The notes under the pieces: generated by a model
Told to the model about the DNA's origin: nothing
Database searches by the model: none
The model's input: only the letters and a program-made list of their open reading frames with translations
From: Cryptomeria japonica
Taxonomy: Eukaryota > Streptophyta > Pinopsida > Cupressales > Cupressaceae
NCBI RefSeq assembly: GCF_030272615.1
Contig: NC_081415.1
Span: 370,765,667-370,829,666 of the forward strand
Length of the DNA: 64,000 nucleotides
Direction of reading: 5' to 3'
Made by a program: the position numbers and the translations under genes
In this document: one piece after another, positions 10,850 to 22,312 of the stretch
Layout of the letters: the number at the start of each line of letters is the position of its first letter
Position numbering within the stretch: the stretch's first letter is position 1

Positions 10850-11644
10850 GTTCTCTGTTATACAAATTCTGATGGAATACATGCTATGATCAGTTGTTTT
10901 TCTTTCTGTATGCGTTGTGGATTATTTCATTTTGTTTTGGCGATCGCTTGTGATATTATCTAAAGAGATAAGGTTATTCATATTCTTGGATTGAAATTTA
11001 TGTTATATGTTATAAAGTTGAAATAAAAGTTCTGCTTGCGAATTGTAATTGTTCTTCACAGTGCTTACTTGAATGGTCCCTTAAAGGTAGGGTTAAATTT
11101 GTTCAAGCAACTTATGATATAAGCATTCAATTGATCTCAAAAGATATAATAACCGACAGGTCCATAAAGGGGTGGGTTAAAAAGCTATCTCATAGGTTCG
11201 CATAATAAGTCCTAAAGAAAATATAATGACTCTGTAGCCCAAACAATGAAGAAGGCACTGGTTATTTACAGATTACACTTCTCACCGTATTCGTCATATG
11301 TCATTTTAAAAAAAGCAACAGGAGTAACTAAGTAAGAAACATAGATCGAATAGCTTCTACAACAACAATCTTGAACTCATCTACTATATCTCCATCCTAG
11401 GAATCTATGCCATCTTGAGATAGGAGGGAACCAGATCAAGACACTTAATCTGCTATAAAAAGCATCGGTCATTAAGAACGGCTGGTGAATAGGTACACCC
11501 GCCTAGGTCCTGCAGAGCCTGAAGTGAGAGAGTTAACAACTAAACAGGTTCACTCTATATGTTGGCCAAGTCAATTGGAGGGTTTGATCATAGGAGTTGG
11601 CATTTCCTGAGAACCTATCCAATCTCTTAATTTGAGACCCAACA
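10850..11644 (+). other. Non-coding 3' part of F 5' LTR
   Basis: AT-rich, no open frame. Probably holds R and U5, since it ends directly before the PBS. The matching stretch in the 3' LTR is 22404-23226. No polyadenylation site could be fixed by eye. Confidence 0.5.
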
Positions 11645-11647
11645 AAT

Positions 11648-11665
11648 TGGCGACTCTGCTGGGGA
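11648..11665 (+). other. Primer-binding site, element F
   Basis: TGGCGACTCTGCTGGGGA begins three bases after the LTR end. The sequence type is that used by Tat/Ogre Gypsy elements primed by a tRNA-Arg (from family knowledge, not checked here). Confidence 0.75.
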
Positions 11666-11845
11666 GGAATTATTAAAACTCTGCTGTGGGAGAGAACTCA
11701 GAAGAAAGAAAAACTTTCCTCTCAGGAAGAGAGGTGGCAACTCAAAGATAAAGGAACATCTATGCACGAAACAAGATCAGTCGCAAAAGGACAATCTTTA
11801 TCCCAGTTAGATTTCTCTCAATGAAGGAACAAAAACAAAGAACCC

Positions 11846-14005
11846 ATGAATGAATTCATGAGAGAAAGGTACGATCAGTATAAACATGAAAGCAACCAAC
11901 ATTCACCCTTAAGAGAATAGGATAAAGCAACTACTTCCAGCCCAGTGGATGAGGATTTGGTTGCAACATATAAAGCTCAGAAGGGGCGGTATCAAATTCC
12001 CCCTGGTTTCGAAAATCATGAAACACAATCCAGACAAAACACACCGCCTTCATCAAGGTCAGGTATGACAGATCCTGCAGATAGATTTACAGATTTAACT
12101 AGACAAATGATGGAGGCAGCTGCTGAAATGAGAGATCCAGGAAGGACTCAGGAATGTCTAGAACTGTGTGCTAAATTAGGCATGAATGTTGGTGAGGATG
12201 ACTTTAATAAAGATGTAAGCAACTACAAGAAAAAATGTGCTCAGGGAGTGGGTAAAACAAAGAGTAATAATTTTAAGGCTTATGAGAACCCCTTGTTTGG
12301 TAACAAAAGGGATGATCATGTGCAATCAAGTGCACCACCAGTCCAGCCAAATTCACATAACAACTTTGCTCCTTATAGCCAATTTCCGCCCCCAGGCCAA
12401 TTTTATAATCAACATCCATCCTCTGATCAGTTTCAATATCAATACCAGAATCAATACCCTTTTCCTTATCAAAATCAGATGCCCTTATATGGTAATATAA
12501 ATCAAAACTTTGGGAACCCTCATGGGGGACATGGACTAATGAATATGGAACAAATGAGGCAGTTTGATTTTTCAGGAATGATGGTATACCCATATCCTAT
12601 CCCAAATGAAATCAGGGCTGCAATACCAAGATTCACAAGAAGTAATGCAATCTCAGGAGAAGCTCATTGTAAAGCCTTTGATGCAGTAATTGAGGATTTT
12701 GGCTTACCACATGAAGATGTCAAGATCAGGTTATTTATGCAATCATTAATAGAAGATGCAAGAGATTGGTTTAGGGCGTTGCCCGATGCATCTATTAGAA
12801 ATCTTGCAGAGTTCAAAAACTTATTCCTTGAGCAGTATGGAGACCATAACAGCCCTGAATTTGCTTTACATGAGATTATTAGCATAAAAAAGGAGCAAAA
12901 TGAATCAGTGGTAGATTTTAATAAGAGATTTAGCAGGGTTCTAAATAAAATCCCTAATAGGATGAAACCAGTACCTGAGGTAAGCATTCTATATTACATC
13001 AATGCTTATGATAGTAAAACAAACTATGAGCTGAGAACCAGAAATCCTAGAGACCTCCGGGATGTTATGAAAGATGCCATTGTTATAGAAAATAATAGGA
13101 AGGCTGCTGGAAAAGTAGGGAAAAGAGAAGATGCCAGGTTGTACAATCCTAAAGCACCCAAGGCTAATAAAGATGAGGATAAGCTTGACAAAGTTTTGAG
13201 TGCCCTAAAAGATTTATCTATAAGAGTAAACAAAACAGAGAAGCAACAATATTATCGTCCTGAGAGGCCCAGACTGCATGACATGCCCTATAACACTACC
13301 TGGAAAGATGGAAAACCGGTAGACAGGAATCACAGAGACAACCAGCAAATTCCAGATCCTTTGAAAAGAACAGTAAACTATACTCAAGATGATGACATGT
13401 GGTGTTATGCTTGCAATATGCCACATGCTCCCTCTTTGTGTGTTGTAGCAAAAGGATTGCAGGAGGAAGAGAATGGTTATGAAGAACATATGGGTGATCC
13501 AACTGTTAACATGATATCCTTTGCAGAAGAAGGAGGATCATATTCCATGAACATTGACCAATGCTCTGTGTTACCCGTAACAACCAACATAAGCGAAAGT
13601 GTTAAGCTCAGAATCCCCACTGAAGAAGAAAAAAGAAGAATTACAGCTTATGCCATTGCACAAGCAAAAAGAACTTATGATTTGAGGAATAGGGTGGTGA
13701 ATCTAAAGCAAAACAAACTCACTAGTCTTTTTATAAAAGAAAATGATGAAACACCCAAGCAAACAAGTAAAGCAGCCAAGATTAAGGAAGATATACCAAA
13801 GAATAATACAAGAGGTCCTGATGTTCAAAAGGAAGATATAACAAAATTTCCTTTGGCACAACACTCCACTTCGTTTGATATTTCAAACGCATTAACGCAA
13901 TTAAAAGTTTTTGTTCCCCTAATGGAAATAATGAAGTTTCCTGAATACAGAGAAAAGACTCTTGAGATAATCTCAGGTGTCCAGAAGGAAAAAGTGAATG
14001 AATAG
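11846..14005 (+). pseudogene. gag: Element F gag (two stops)
   Basis: Gypsy gag of about 720 codons. The first in-frame ATG is at 11846; TAG at 11918-11920 separates the first 24 codons from the open stretch beginning at 11921. A Gln/Tyr/Pro/Asn-rich, low-complexity region lies at about 12340-12540. The Retrotrans_gag capsid domain follows (DWFRALPDASIRNLAEFKN, FNKRFSRVLNKIPN) at about 12740-13110, then a Lys-rich tail. A single CX2C...H block (WCYACNMPHAPSLC) near 13400 is an imperfect zinc knuckle. TAG at 14003-14005 ends it, but protease continues in the same frame, so this may be a decayed readthrough rather than a true gag end. Confidence 0.88.
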
Positions 14006-14452
14006 AAACAAGAGGTTCCAAAAGGTAATAATAATGAACAAATGGCCCCAGTCATATATCTAGGGTCTACCATAACCAAAAACCCAACACAAGTAGACCC
14101 ATTTTATCTTACTTTGGTGGTAAACAATAAAAAACTAAAGAATTGTATGATCGACTCAGGAGCGACCATAAATGTTATGCCTGTGGGAGTGATGAAAGAA
14201 CTTGGATTGGAAGTTGATACTACCTTTGGGAAATGTTATGCCATGGATAATAGGTCGGTCCCGGTGGTTGGCATCATGAAGGATGTAGAATTCAAATTGG
14301 CAGCCTGCCCTGAAGCATCATACAAAACAGATATCACAGTGGTGGATGTCCCTCCAAACTATGGGATGTTGCTATCTAGGCAATGGTCTAACATGATTGG
14401 AGGGTATGTGCAGTTAGATTTATCATATGCTACGATTCCAATAAATGGGTAG
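14006..14452 (+). pseudogene. pol: Element F protease
   Basis: Retropepsin-like protease in the gag frame. The active site is MIDSGATINVMP (Asp codon near 14152), with the hydrophobic flap-side VDVPPNYGMLLSRQW typical of Tat-type Gypsy proteases. Ends at TAG 14450-14452, after which the same frame runs on into the RNase H-like domain. Intact over its core. Confidence 0.85.
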
Positions 14453-15070
14453 GAGGTAAAAATTGATAGGGAACCCCGGTCCACATATATCATAGAAGAC
14501 ATGGAAGAGTCAGCAAATCAAATATGTTTCTTGCAAATTGATATGGACAATTTCCAAGTGCAGTTGACAAAACCTAAAGTTGATGAATGGATCTCTATTG
14601 AATCAGACCTAGTTGAGAGGAATGATCCAGTATGGAAAATGTTCTTTGATGGGTCTTGTAGCAAGGAAGGGAGTGGGGCTGGAATCCTATTTATCTCACC
14701 CACAGGGGAAACTTACAAATATTCTTTCAAATTGCTATTTGAGTGCACAAATAACATTGCGGAATATGAAGCCTTACTCACTGGTCTTAATATAGCGGTT
14801 AAACATGGAATTAAATTACTCAGTGTGTTTGGTGACTCAGAGTTAATAGTCTCACAGGTAAAAGAGAAGTATTCCTCAAAGCACTTAAGACTGAAATAGT
14901 ATAGGAATGCTGTTTGGGATACTATAGAACTTTTTGATGCTTTCCAAATAAACTGGATTGACAGGTCAAAGAACATCATGGCAGACTTTTTGGCCAGTAT
15001 TGCATTGAAGGATAATGATATAACATTAACTGGGATATCTGAAGTAGAGATGAAAGTGAGACCATCAGTT
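14453..15070 (+). pseudogene. pol: Extra RNase H (archaeal-type-like) upstream of RT
   Basis: RNase H fold with all four acidic residues visible: FDGSCSKEGSGAG (Asp 14648), NNIAEYEALLTGL (Glu 14762), GDSELIVSQV (Asp 14834) and NIMADFLAS (Asp 14984). This is the wording of the additional aRNH domain known in Tat elements, where it normally follows the RT-linked RNase H. Here it lies between protease and RT. It would degrade RNA in RNA:DNA hybrids. A TAG at 14897-14899 cuts it between the third and fourth acidic residue. Its presence fits the loss of the catalytic Asp in the RT-linked RNase H further on. Confidence 0.8.
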
Positions 15071-16157
15071 CCTGACAACATATATAATTGGCAAGTGTTT
15101 CATGATGATGCAGACCTACTGAAATTCTTACAATGCATTGATCACTATCAGACTCAGGCAATAAATTTCAGTGACTTCGTGGAAAAGACTGAAGGTAAGG
15201 AAACTTTATTTGGACATGAAATCATACAACTAAAGTCAAATAAATTACTGAGAGGCTTAGTGGCATTGGAAAGGGCTTTCAATGCTCAGGATGTAATTGA
15301 GACTACAAGATCAACTGTTAAAGAAAGTGATGTGGAACAAGTCAATTTAGGAAGTGAAGAAACTCCTAGAAATGTTTTCATTGGGAAAAGGCTAACTCCT
15401 GCCATGAGGCAAAAATTGATGACATTACTAAGAAGATATAAACACGTGTTTGCATGGTCTTATGAAGATCTCAAAGCCTATAGAGAAGATCTTTTTCAGC
15501 ATGAGATACCGCTTAAGCCGGAAGCTAAACCATTCAGACAAAAGCAGAGACCTATTAATCCAACATTGTTACCAAAAATGAGGGAAGAGATCATAAAAAT
15601 GAAAGATGCAGGAATTATCGAACCCTGCAAATCTTCCACATGGGTCTCTAACTTAGTACCGGTCAGAAAAAAGAATGGGGATATTAGATTGTGTGTGGAT
15701 TTTAGAAACTTAAACATATCATCTCTAAAGGACAATTACCCATTGCCAAATATGGACAACATGCTGCAGAAAGTAACAGGATGTGAATTGTTATCTATGA
15801 TGGATGGGTTTTCAGGTTATAATCAGGTGAAAGTTAAAGAAACTGAAAAGTATAAAACAACCTTTACAACTCCATGGGGCACTTATGTATATGCACGAAT
15901 GCCATTTGGATTGACTAATGCTGGTGCCATATTTCAGAGAGCAATGGATGTGGCTTTTGCAGAACTGATTGACATAATCATGGTAGTATACCAAGATGAT
16001 TTAACTGTATACTCAAAAAAGGTTGATGATCATTGTGAGCACCTTGAGAAGATATTCAAGAAAGCCTTAGAGTATGGGATTTCCTTGAATCCTAAAAAAA
16101 TGTCATTTTGGTGTCGAAGAAGGAAAGTTACTTGGACACATAGTATCCAAGGAAGGG
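15071..16157 (+). pseudogene. pol: Element F reverse transcriptase
   Basis: Gypsy RT (RVT_1). Visible blocks: RKKNGDIRLCVDFRNLN, LLSMMDGFSGYNQV, TPWGTYVYARMPFGLTNAG, and a catalytic box YQDDLTVYS at 15989-16012 (YQDD rather than the common Y-L/V-DD; both Asp present). The frame runs on from the upstream RNase H. It is lost at an A-run (16095-16101) that has one A too many; downstream coding continues one frame over. Otherwise the domain is complete and well preserved. Confidence 0.9.
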
Positions 16158-16800
16158 GTGAGAATTGACCCTGAAAAGGTAGCAGCTATCAATGAGGTTC
16201 CCATTCCTGGAACTATCAAGGCCATTCAATCATTCTTGGGACAAATAAATTTTGTGAGAAGGTTTATTCTAAATTTTGCAGACATAATAAAACCTATAGT
16301 AAAGATGTTAAAGAAAGGAGTCCAAATTGATTGGACTGAGGAAGCAATTGATTCCTTTGTAGCAATCAAAAGAGCAATTTCTGAAGCACCAGTACTAATC
16401 TCTCTAGATTTCAGCAAGCCTTTTATAATATTCTCATTTGCTTCTTGTCATACAATAGCAGCAGTATTGTTGCAGAAGAATCTAGAAGGATATGAGCAAC
16501 CCATTGCATATTTTAGCAAGTCTTTGAACCCTTTAGAGATAAAATATGAGTTGAATGAAAAATAGGCTTATGCCTTGGTTAAATCAGTAAAACAGTTTAG
16601 ACCATACTTAGTGGGGGCTGAAGTTGTAGCATATGTTCCTAATGCAGCAGTAAAAGGTATCTTCAGACAAACTAAGGTCATAGGCAAAAGATGTAAGTGG
16701 ATCAACCAAATACAAGAGTTCAACATTGAACTCAAAATTTCACAAGTTATCAAAGGACAAGGGTTGGCCAAACTCATGACAGGGACTGAAATTGAGGAGT
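16158..16800 (+). pseudogene. pol: Element F RT-linked RNase H, degenerate
   Basis: Connection and RNase H region after the frameshift (IQSFLGQINFVRRFI, QPIAYFSKSLNPLEIKYE). The position of the first catalytic Asp (normally within a TDAS-like motif) holds Phe in FSFAS (codon 16437-16439), so this domain is predicted inactive. That is usual for Tat elements that carry a second RNase H. A TAG at 16563-16565 interrupts it at a probable Gln position (NEK*AYALV). Confidence 0.8.
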
Positions 16801-18113
16801 CTTGTGTTAACCAAGTAGGGTTAGAAGAAGCAAACTTTAGTATTGAGAATACAACATGGTACACTGACATTATATACTACCTTAAGCACTTAAAGTGCCT
16901 GGATGGTATGATTGATAATCAGAGAAGAACTTTAAAGTTGAAATCTGCGAGATACGTGATTGTCAATGGGGACTTGTACTGGAAAAACAAAGATGGGATA
17001 TTATTATTGTGCCTAGATAACTGCCAAGCTGAGAAAGTTCTCCAAGAGATGCATGATGGGGTTTGTGGTGGTCATTTTTTGGCTAAGACTACTGCACATA
17101 AGATATTAAGAGCTGGATACTTTTGGCCATGCATTTTCAATGACTCTTATAGGTATGTTAGAAAGTGTGAAGCTTGTCAAAAGTTTTCAGGCAAATTGAA
17201 ATATCAAGGGTCACTTCCATTAAGACCAATGCTAGCTGAGGAACCCTTTCAACAATGGGGAATTGATTTCATAGGAGAGATATCTGAAAAGTCTAGCAGA
17301 GGGCATAGATGGATTTTGGTTGCTACAGACTATTTTACCAAGTGGGTAGAAGCAATACCTACTAGACAAGCTACCAGTAAGGTGGTAATAAAATTCATAA
17401 TGGAGAACATTATTACTAGATTCGGTGTTCCTGCAAAAATCATCTCAGACAATGGCATGTCCTTTAGGTCAGAGGAATTCAACACTTTTTGTAAAGAGTA
17501 TGGCATTCAAATATCTCATTCCTCTCCTTACCACCCTCAAGGAAATGGGCAAGCTGAATCAAGCAACAAGAACATCTTAAAGATCATTAAAAAGATGTTG
17601 GGACACAACAAGAAGGCATGGGATTCAAAATTAAGTCTTGCATTATGGGCAGATAGAATAACAATGAAGAAATCTACGGGAAAGTCTCCGTTTGAATTGG
17701 TTTATGGCAAAAGAGCCAGATTGCCTTTGGACAATCTCTTGCCGGTACATAGGTTTGTGACTCAAGAAGGGATAGATGTTGAAGACCCCTCACAAGAAAG
17801 GATGATGTAGTTAGCAGAGCTTGATGAAGTCAGAACAGAGGCTCAGAAGCAGACTATAAAGATTCAAAATTAGATGAAGAGATTGTATGACAAGAGGACG
17901 ACGGATAGGAAATTTTGTGTGGGTGATTGGGTCTTAATGTGGAATGCCAGGAGTCAGGACAAAGGCAAGCATGGCAAATTTGAGGCTTTATGGATTGGAC
18001 CATATGTGATTATGGATAAAAAGGGAAGAGATTCCTACCTGCTCCAAAATACAGCAGGGAAGGTCCAAGAAATGCCAGTACATGGACAATTCTTGAAAAA
18101 TTTCTTTTCTTGA
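16801..18113 (+). pseudogene. pol: Element F integrase
   Basis: HHCC zinc domain (HDGVCGGHFLAKTTAH ... CEACQKF), core with GIDF, ISDNG and GQAESSNK (D, D, then E after 35 residues), then the C-terminal part with GDWVLMWN and FEALWIGPYVI. All catalytic and zinc residues are present. TAG at 17808-17810 and TAG at 17871-17873 lie just after the core; both fit lost Gln codons (MM*LAELDE, QN*MKRLYDK). Ends with TGA at 18111-18113. It would insert the cDNA into the host genome. Confidence 0.88.
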
Positions 18114-18256
18114 TGAACTTTGTTACATGTACAGTAGATTAGGATTCACTTCCATTCTAAATACCATGACTTGTCAGATTTTTTCCTCACTAACCAGAGA
18201 TTCTGAATTCTTGAAGACATACACAATATGCCTCCATCCTCAGTCAGAGCCACTGT
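18114..18256 (+). other. F 3' untranslated gap, no clear PPT
   Basis: 143 bp between the integrase stop and the 3' LTR. The bases directly before the LTR (CAGTCAGAGCCACTGT) are not a polypurine tract, unlike every other element here. Either plus-strand priming used a weak site or the tract is lost. Confidence 0.6.
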
Positions 18257-18315
18257 TGAACATTATGTTTGAAAATAAAAAAAATCTTCCCAAGGGCGTG
18301 AAAACTAAAAGGTTA

Positions 18316-18871
18316 TCGACCAAAGTGTCATATCGAGCATCTCAAAAGGAGTTTCACCGAAAGAATGCTTTCATCAAAATAAAGCATGACGTGTAAAGCA
18401 CTACGTAAAAAGGTCTTCGGCGGAATATCACTTTCGATAAATGAAGGCAGCCGCTCATCGATACTCCAGTTTCATCGAAAAGCAAAAAGAAAAAGGCAAA
18501 AAGTGATTTCGATGAGAAACAACTGCCGAAGAAATTCAAAAAGCATTCATCGAAATACAAATCTCATCGATACCATTGTATCGAACAAAAACAGAGGGGT
18601 TTTATCGATGAGGAGGATGTCGAAGAAAAATGACTTTCGAAGAGCTTGCATGAACTTTCACCGAAGAATAGAACTCATCGAAATATGATTTCGATGAAAC
18701 TTGCAAGTGACTTATTGAAAGAAAGTTCATCGAAGAAAAGATGATTTCAAGGAGACTTGAAAAGGGTTTTTCGACATAGGCTATTCACCGATGAAGTGAT
18801 ATCGAAGGAAGTGAGTTTTCGATGAAAGGCTAAAGTATCCGGCCGAAGACAAGGGTTTCATCGAAAACTCG
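18316..18871. promoter_or_regulatory. TCGA-motif cluster in F 3' LTR
   Basis: Second copy of the cluster at 6839-7394, same layout. A few words differ: two TTGA/TCAA positions of the 5' copy read TCGA here (FATCGAA forms near 18551 and 18581), and some others are lost. Confidence 0.58.
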
Positions 18872-18925
18872 ATTTACGATCATTTCAGTTGAACAGTACT
18901 TCCCGCAAAAGCGTTAAAAGCCCAA

Positions 18926-19123
18926 GTGAAGAATGTCACATCTGCAATTAAGTTTAAACATTTGAATAGCCATTATAGACGCAGAGACATTAACTATGCA
19001 CAAGTTGCCCATGCAATTATAGCTGAACTGATCAAAATTTTTCATAAGAACCAGATTGATGCTAAGAAACTGAAAGCTGCAAGGAATTTGCTGGAATTCG
19101 TGAACGACAATCAGAGGAGCTAG
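18926..19123 (+). CDS. Conserved 65-codon frame in F 3' LTR
   Basis: Copy of the frame at 7449-7646 with one residue change (Glu to Lys). Not recognised. Uninterrupted, basic, probably helical. Low confidence as a real gene because LTR copies are expected to agree. Confidence 0.35.
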   Translation: MKNVTSAIKFKHLNSHYRRRDINYAQVAHAIIAELIKIFHKNQIDAKKLKAARNLLEFVNDNQRS

Positions 19124-19161
19124 ACAAATTTTCCAAGTAAGTTTGATTTCTCGTATTTATT

Positions 19162-22100
19162 ATGGAACCGTCTTCTTCTTCTAAAAAGAGTAGGAAAGGG
19201 AAAGAGCTAAACCTTGAAGAGAAGCCCAAAAGACAGAAAAAGGAAGGTAGAGCTTTGACTCAGGATTTGCTAGACCAGTGCCCGACATCCAGCGTGAGGT
19301 CTAAAAAGATCAAAAGTGAAGAAGAAGGATTGGAGGATAGATTTGAACATCTGGGAGACATATGGACCAAAATCAGGGGACATGAATTGTTCTTGTTTAG
19401 TTACAAAAGAAGGGATGCTCCTGAGCCCATAAGTAATCTATGGAAGAAAAACTTAAGGAAATTGGTCGTTCCAAATGTGTTTGTGGATGTTGAATTAATG
19501 AAAGCTCTGGTAGATTGCTATAATCCAAGAACCAAAACCATATGTGACTACCGAGGGAATCCCTTGGTGGTGATTAACAAACAGACTATTGATATGGTGT
19601 TTGATCTAGACTGGGAAGTAGAGGAGAAAATCGATATGCAGAAACTGTCACAAGAATTCTTTAGCTTGGAAAACATCTACAGAACATGGAGATTACCTAT
19701 TCACCAGCCGAAAGTGGGCGGGTCCATTGTCCCATTCAGCAAAAATGACAAGGTTCCATTCGATGTCAACCATTTCCATCCGTATTTTAAATATACATAC
19801 TATGCTGCAGCCCAAGTATTAGGCTTAGAGGCTCATCCTCTCATGGATATTGGGGTTATGGTTCTGTGTGCCGATTTACAATCGAAAGACCCTAGGTCAT
19901 TTGATTATGCCACTTATGTTGAAGATGCCCTAAATCATGGTTTGGAGAAGTTGAAAGGAGACCTTGTGAATATCCATTTTTCATTGTACTCTTTATTGAT
20001 GCATATTATTCTTTATTGTGGACAAGAAATCAATTTCTGGTCAGATGATTTCTGCATCAGAGCTTATGATAAGAATGGTTTGAAGAAACCAGTTCAGTTG
20101 TGGGTTTTTGCATGGGATTAAAGATTCATGAACAACCAGTACTGGCACTTTTAGGAATATTTTGTGAAACCCCTTAGTGCTGCCTTTGGGCAACATAGAG
20201 ATTATACTTTGTCCCCTGAAATTAAGAGATTCCTCAGGCCAAAAGACTTCTCTCCGGAGTCCCAGATTGATCACAATTGGGGTGACTGGTATTGCCACAA
20301 TAATCATACAGAAATCAGGGTATTTGTGTATGAAGGAAAGCCATACATGCTTCCAATTACAGTACCAAACAGGGTGGCTAGCCTGGAGATTGTGAGACAG
20401 TTATCTACGGTCAGTGCCAAACATCTTATAGATTTTGGTAAACAGTCCATTGTTCCAGGGTTATTGGTTTTTTCCAATTTTATTGTTAAAAGTTCAAAAA
20501 GCTATCATCTACTTTAAAATAAATTAGATTATTATGGCATGACTCTGGGTGAACCTAGAGAGAACTTTGATCCTGAGGGATATATAAGAGCTGCCAGGGC
20601 GTCACAAAAACTAAAGGCCGTAATACATGTCTCTAAAATGCCAGATGACTTGATCAAGAACCTTGAAAGGGAAGAGGCTAGGGCTTTGAGAGAAAAAAGT
20701 GAAATGACTTGGGAAGCCTTCAAATGGAAAAAAGCAAGGGGGATGGTGGATGGAGACTTGCTTGGAAACCTCCAAGACCCTGTGGAGATAGCCAAAAGGC
20801 TACTTCAAAATGAAGTAGAGATTATGCATAGGGTGCCCCCCCAGTTCCTTCATTTTATCAATACTGAAAAGGATAGTCAACCATTGGCTCACATGTCACC
20901 AAAATCAACTGCTAGTAGTATCCCTGCTGACTCTCCTAGAGAAGATTATCGTCCGGGTTTTGAAGCAGAGGTGGATGTAGACACTAGTGAATTCAACATC
21001 AAAGATGTAGTTGACATAAGAATGATAGAGCATGAGGATTTCGTTGCTGATGACGGATTCGCCTCTTCAAGGGAATTCCTTTCATTCTTGTACCAGTATA
21101 AAGGGGCCCATGTGAAACGAAGCATGGCTAAAAGACCCGAAGAAGAACAGATGAAAAGATTACAGGATGAAATCGATACCCTCATGAAGGATATGACCCC
21201 TGAGAAAGGGAGGAAAATATTAAAAGAAGCTGGTGTCATCATCTTCTCCTGGTTGGGACATAAATTCTGCACTTCTTTTTGATGGATTCTTGAAAAAACG
21301 GGATTTGAATCAACAGGTGTTGCCTCAAGAGGTAGATAAATTGTTCCTAGGCTCCGGGTATGATCCTAATCAAAAGGCTCTCCTACAATGGGCATTATAT
21401 CCAAAGGGAAAAATGCCAATTATTGTAGATATCGAAGAAACCTTTGGACACCTCATGATTCATTAGGTTGGAAAGACTGACCCTAGGGTCACTGCAAAGT
21501 TGAACCTGGATGTAGCCAAATTAAATATGGATCAGACGGAGTTTTTGGTCAGAGAAAATGTTACTTATAAGGGCTTATATGAAAAATCTAAAGAAGAGAA
21601 TCAAAAGTTGCAAAAAAAAATATTACAACTTGAGATAGGGATTCCTTTGAATGAATATGCCTCGTATCCTACAGGATAGAGCTTGGACGATGTTTCTGAT
21701 GCTCTATATTGGAAGTATCAAGCAGATAAGGCTACCAGACAGATAAACAATATCCAGCAAAAAATGGATAAATTGGTTAATGACATCATTGAACACCGAT
21801 TCAACACCATGCTTATACATGTCGAACATTACTGGAGGGTGTACGCTGGAACCATAAAAGCATTAAGAGAGCATGAAAGATTAAAAGCACGATTGGATGA
21901 GGTGATAAGCAGTATTGATGTGATGATGCCAGAGGAGAAGGCTGAAGGGATTTCACACGTAGAAGATCATGCTAAGTTCGAAGATATGCTAAAGCGAGAT
22001 CTTAAAGAATTGGATGATGGGAGCCCTATTGGAATGCCCTCATTTTATAAAGAAGGAGGAGCAGTGTCCATGGAAGATTTGCCGAATGAGCTTATAAGCA

Positions 22101-22312
22101 TCAAGGATTGGGCTCTATCAAGATTGGACCGAAGCAAAGACATGGCCCCTACCGTCAACCAGATGATCTTCGAATACCTTTCACAAGGAGAAGAATTGAA
22201 GAAACAGAGTGTTAAGATCAAGACTTTCAAAGAGGATGATTATATTCATCATTTAGGAATTCTTAATCTCTTTTTACTTAAGTTTGTTAGGAATATTCAA
22301 ATTAACGATTAA
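19162..22312 (+). pseudogene. LTR-encoded long reading frame, 3' copy
   Basis: The better preserved copy. The first 319 codons (19162-20121) are open: Ser/Lys-rich N-terminus, then the ICDYRGNPLVVINKQ and DFCIRAYDKNGLKK blocks. TAA 20119, TAG 20152 and TAA 20515 are shared with the 5' LTR. A further open stretch runs from 20539 (MTLGEPRENFDPEGYIRAA). One extra base near 21250 shifts the frame, and TAG 21464 and TAG 21677 are private (the 5' LTR has CAG at both). It ends FVRNIQIND and TAA, whereas the 5' copy ends FVRNRNKRAMYANL because of the 108-bp deletion. Function unknown; the N-terminal part loosely recalls plant mobile domain proteins and the C-terminal part is coiled coil. Confidence 0.65.

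Larger units (their letters stand above)
6780..11644 (+). repeat. Element F 5' LTR (4865 bp)
   Basis: Matches 18257-23226 along its length. Order: a TCGA-rich segment, a short conserved frame (7449-7646), a long reading frame (7685-10849), then about 800 bp of non-coding sequence before the PBS. It lacks about 108 bp that the 3' LTR has at 22296-22403. The gap falls between two near-identical GTTAGGAATA words, so the 5' copy probably lost the segment by slippage or recombination. Confidence 0.9.

Noticed and set aside
18114-18396. 89-codon frame crossing the F 3' LTR boundary
   Set aside because: Half untranslated region, half LTR; arises by chance across the junction.
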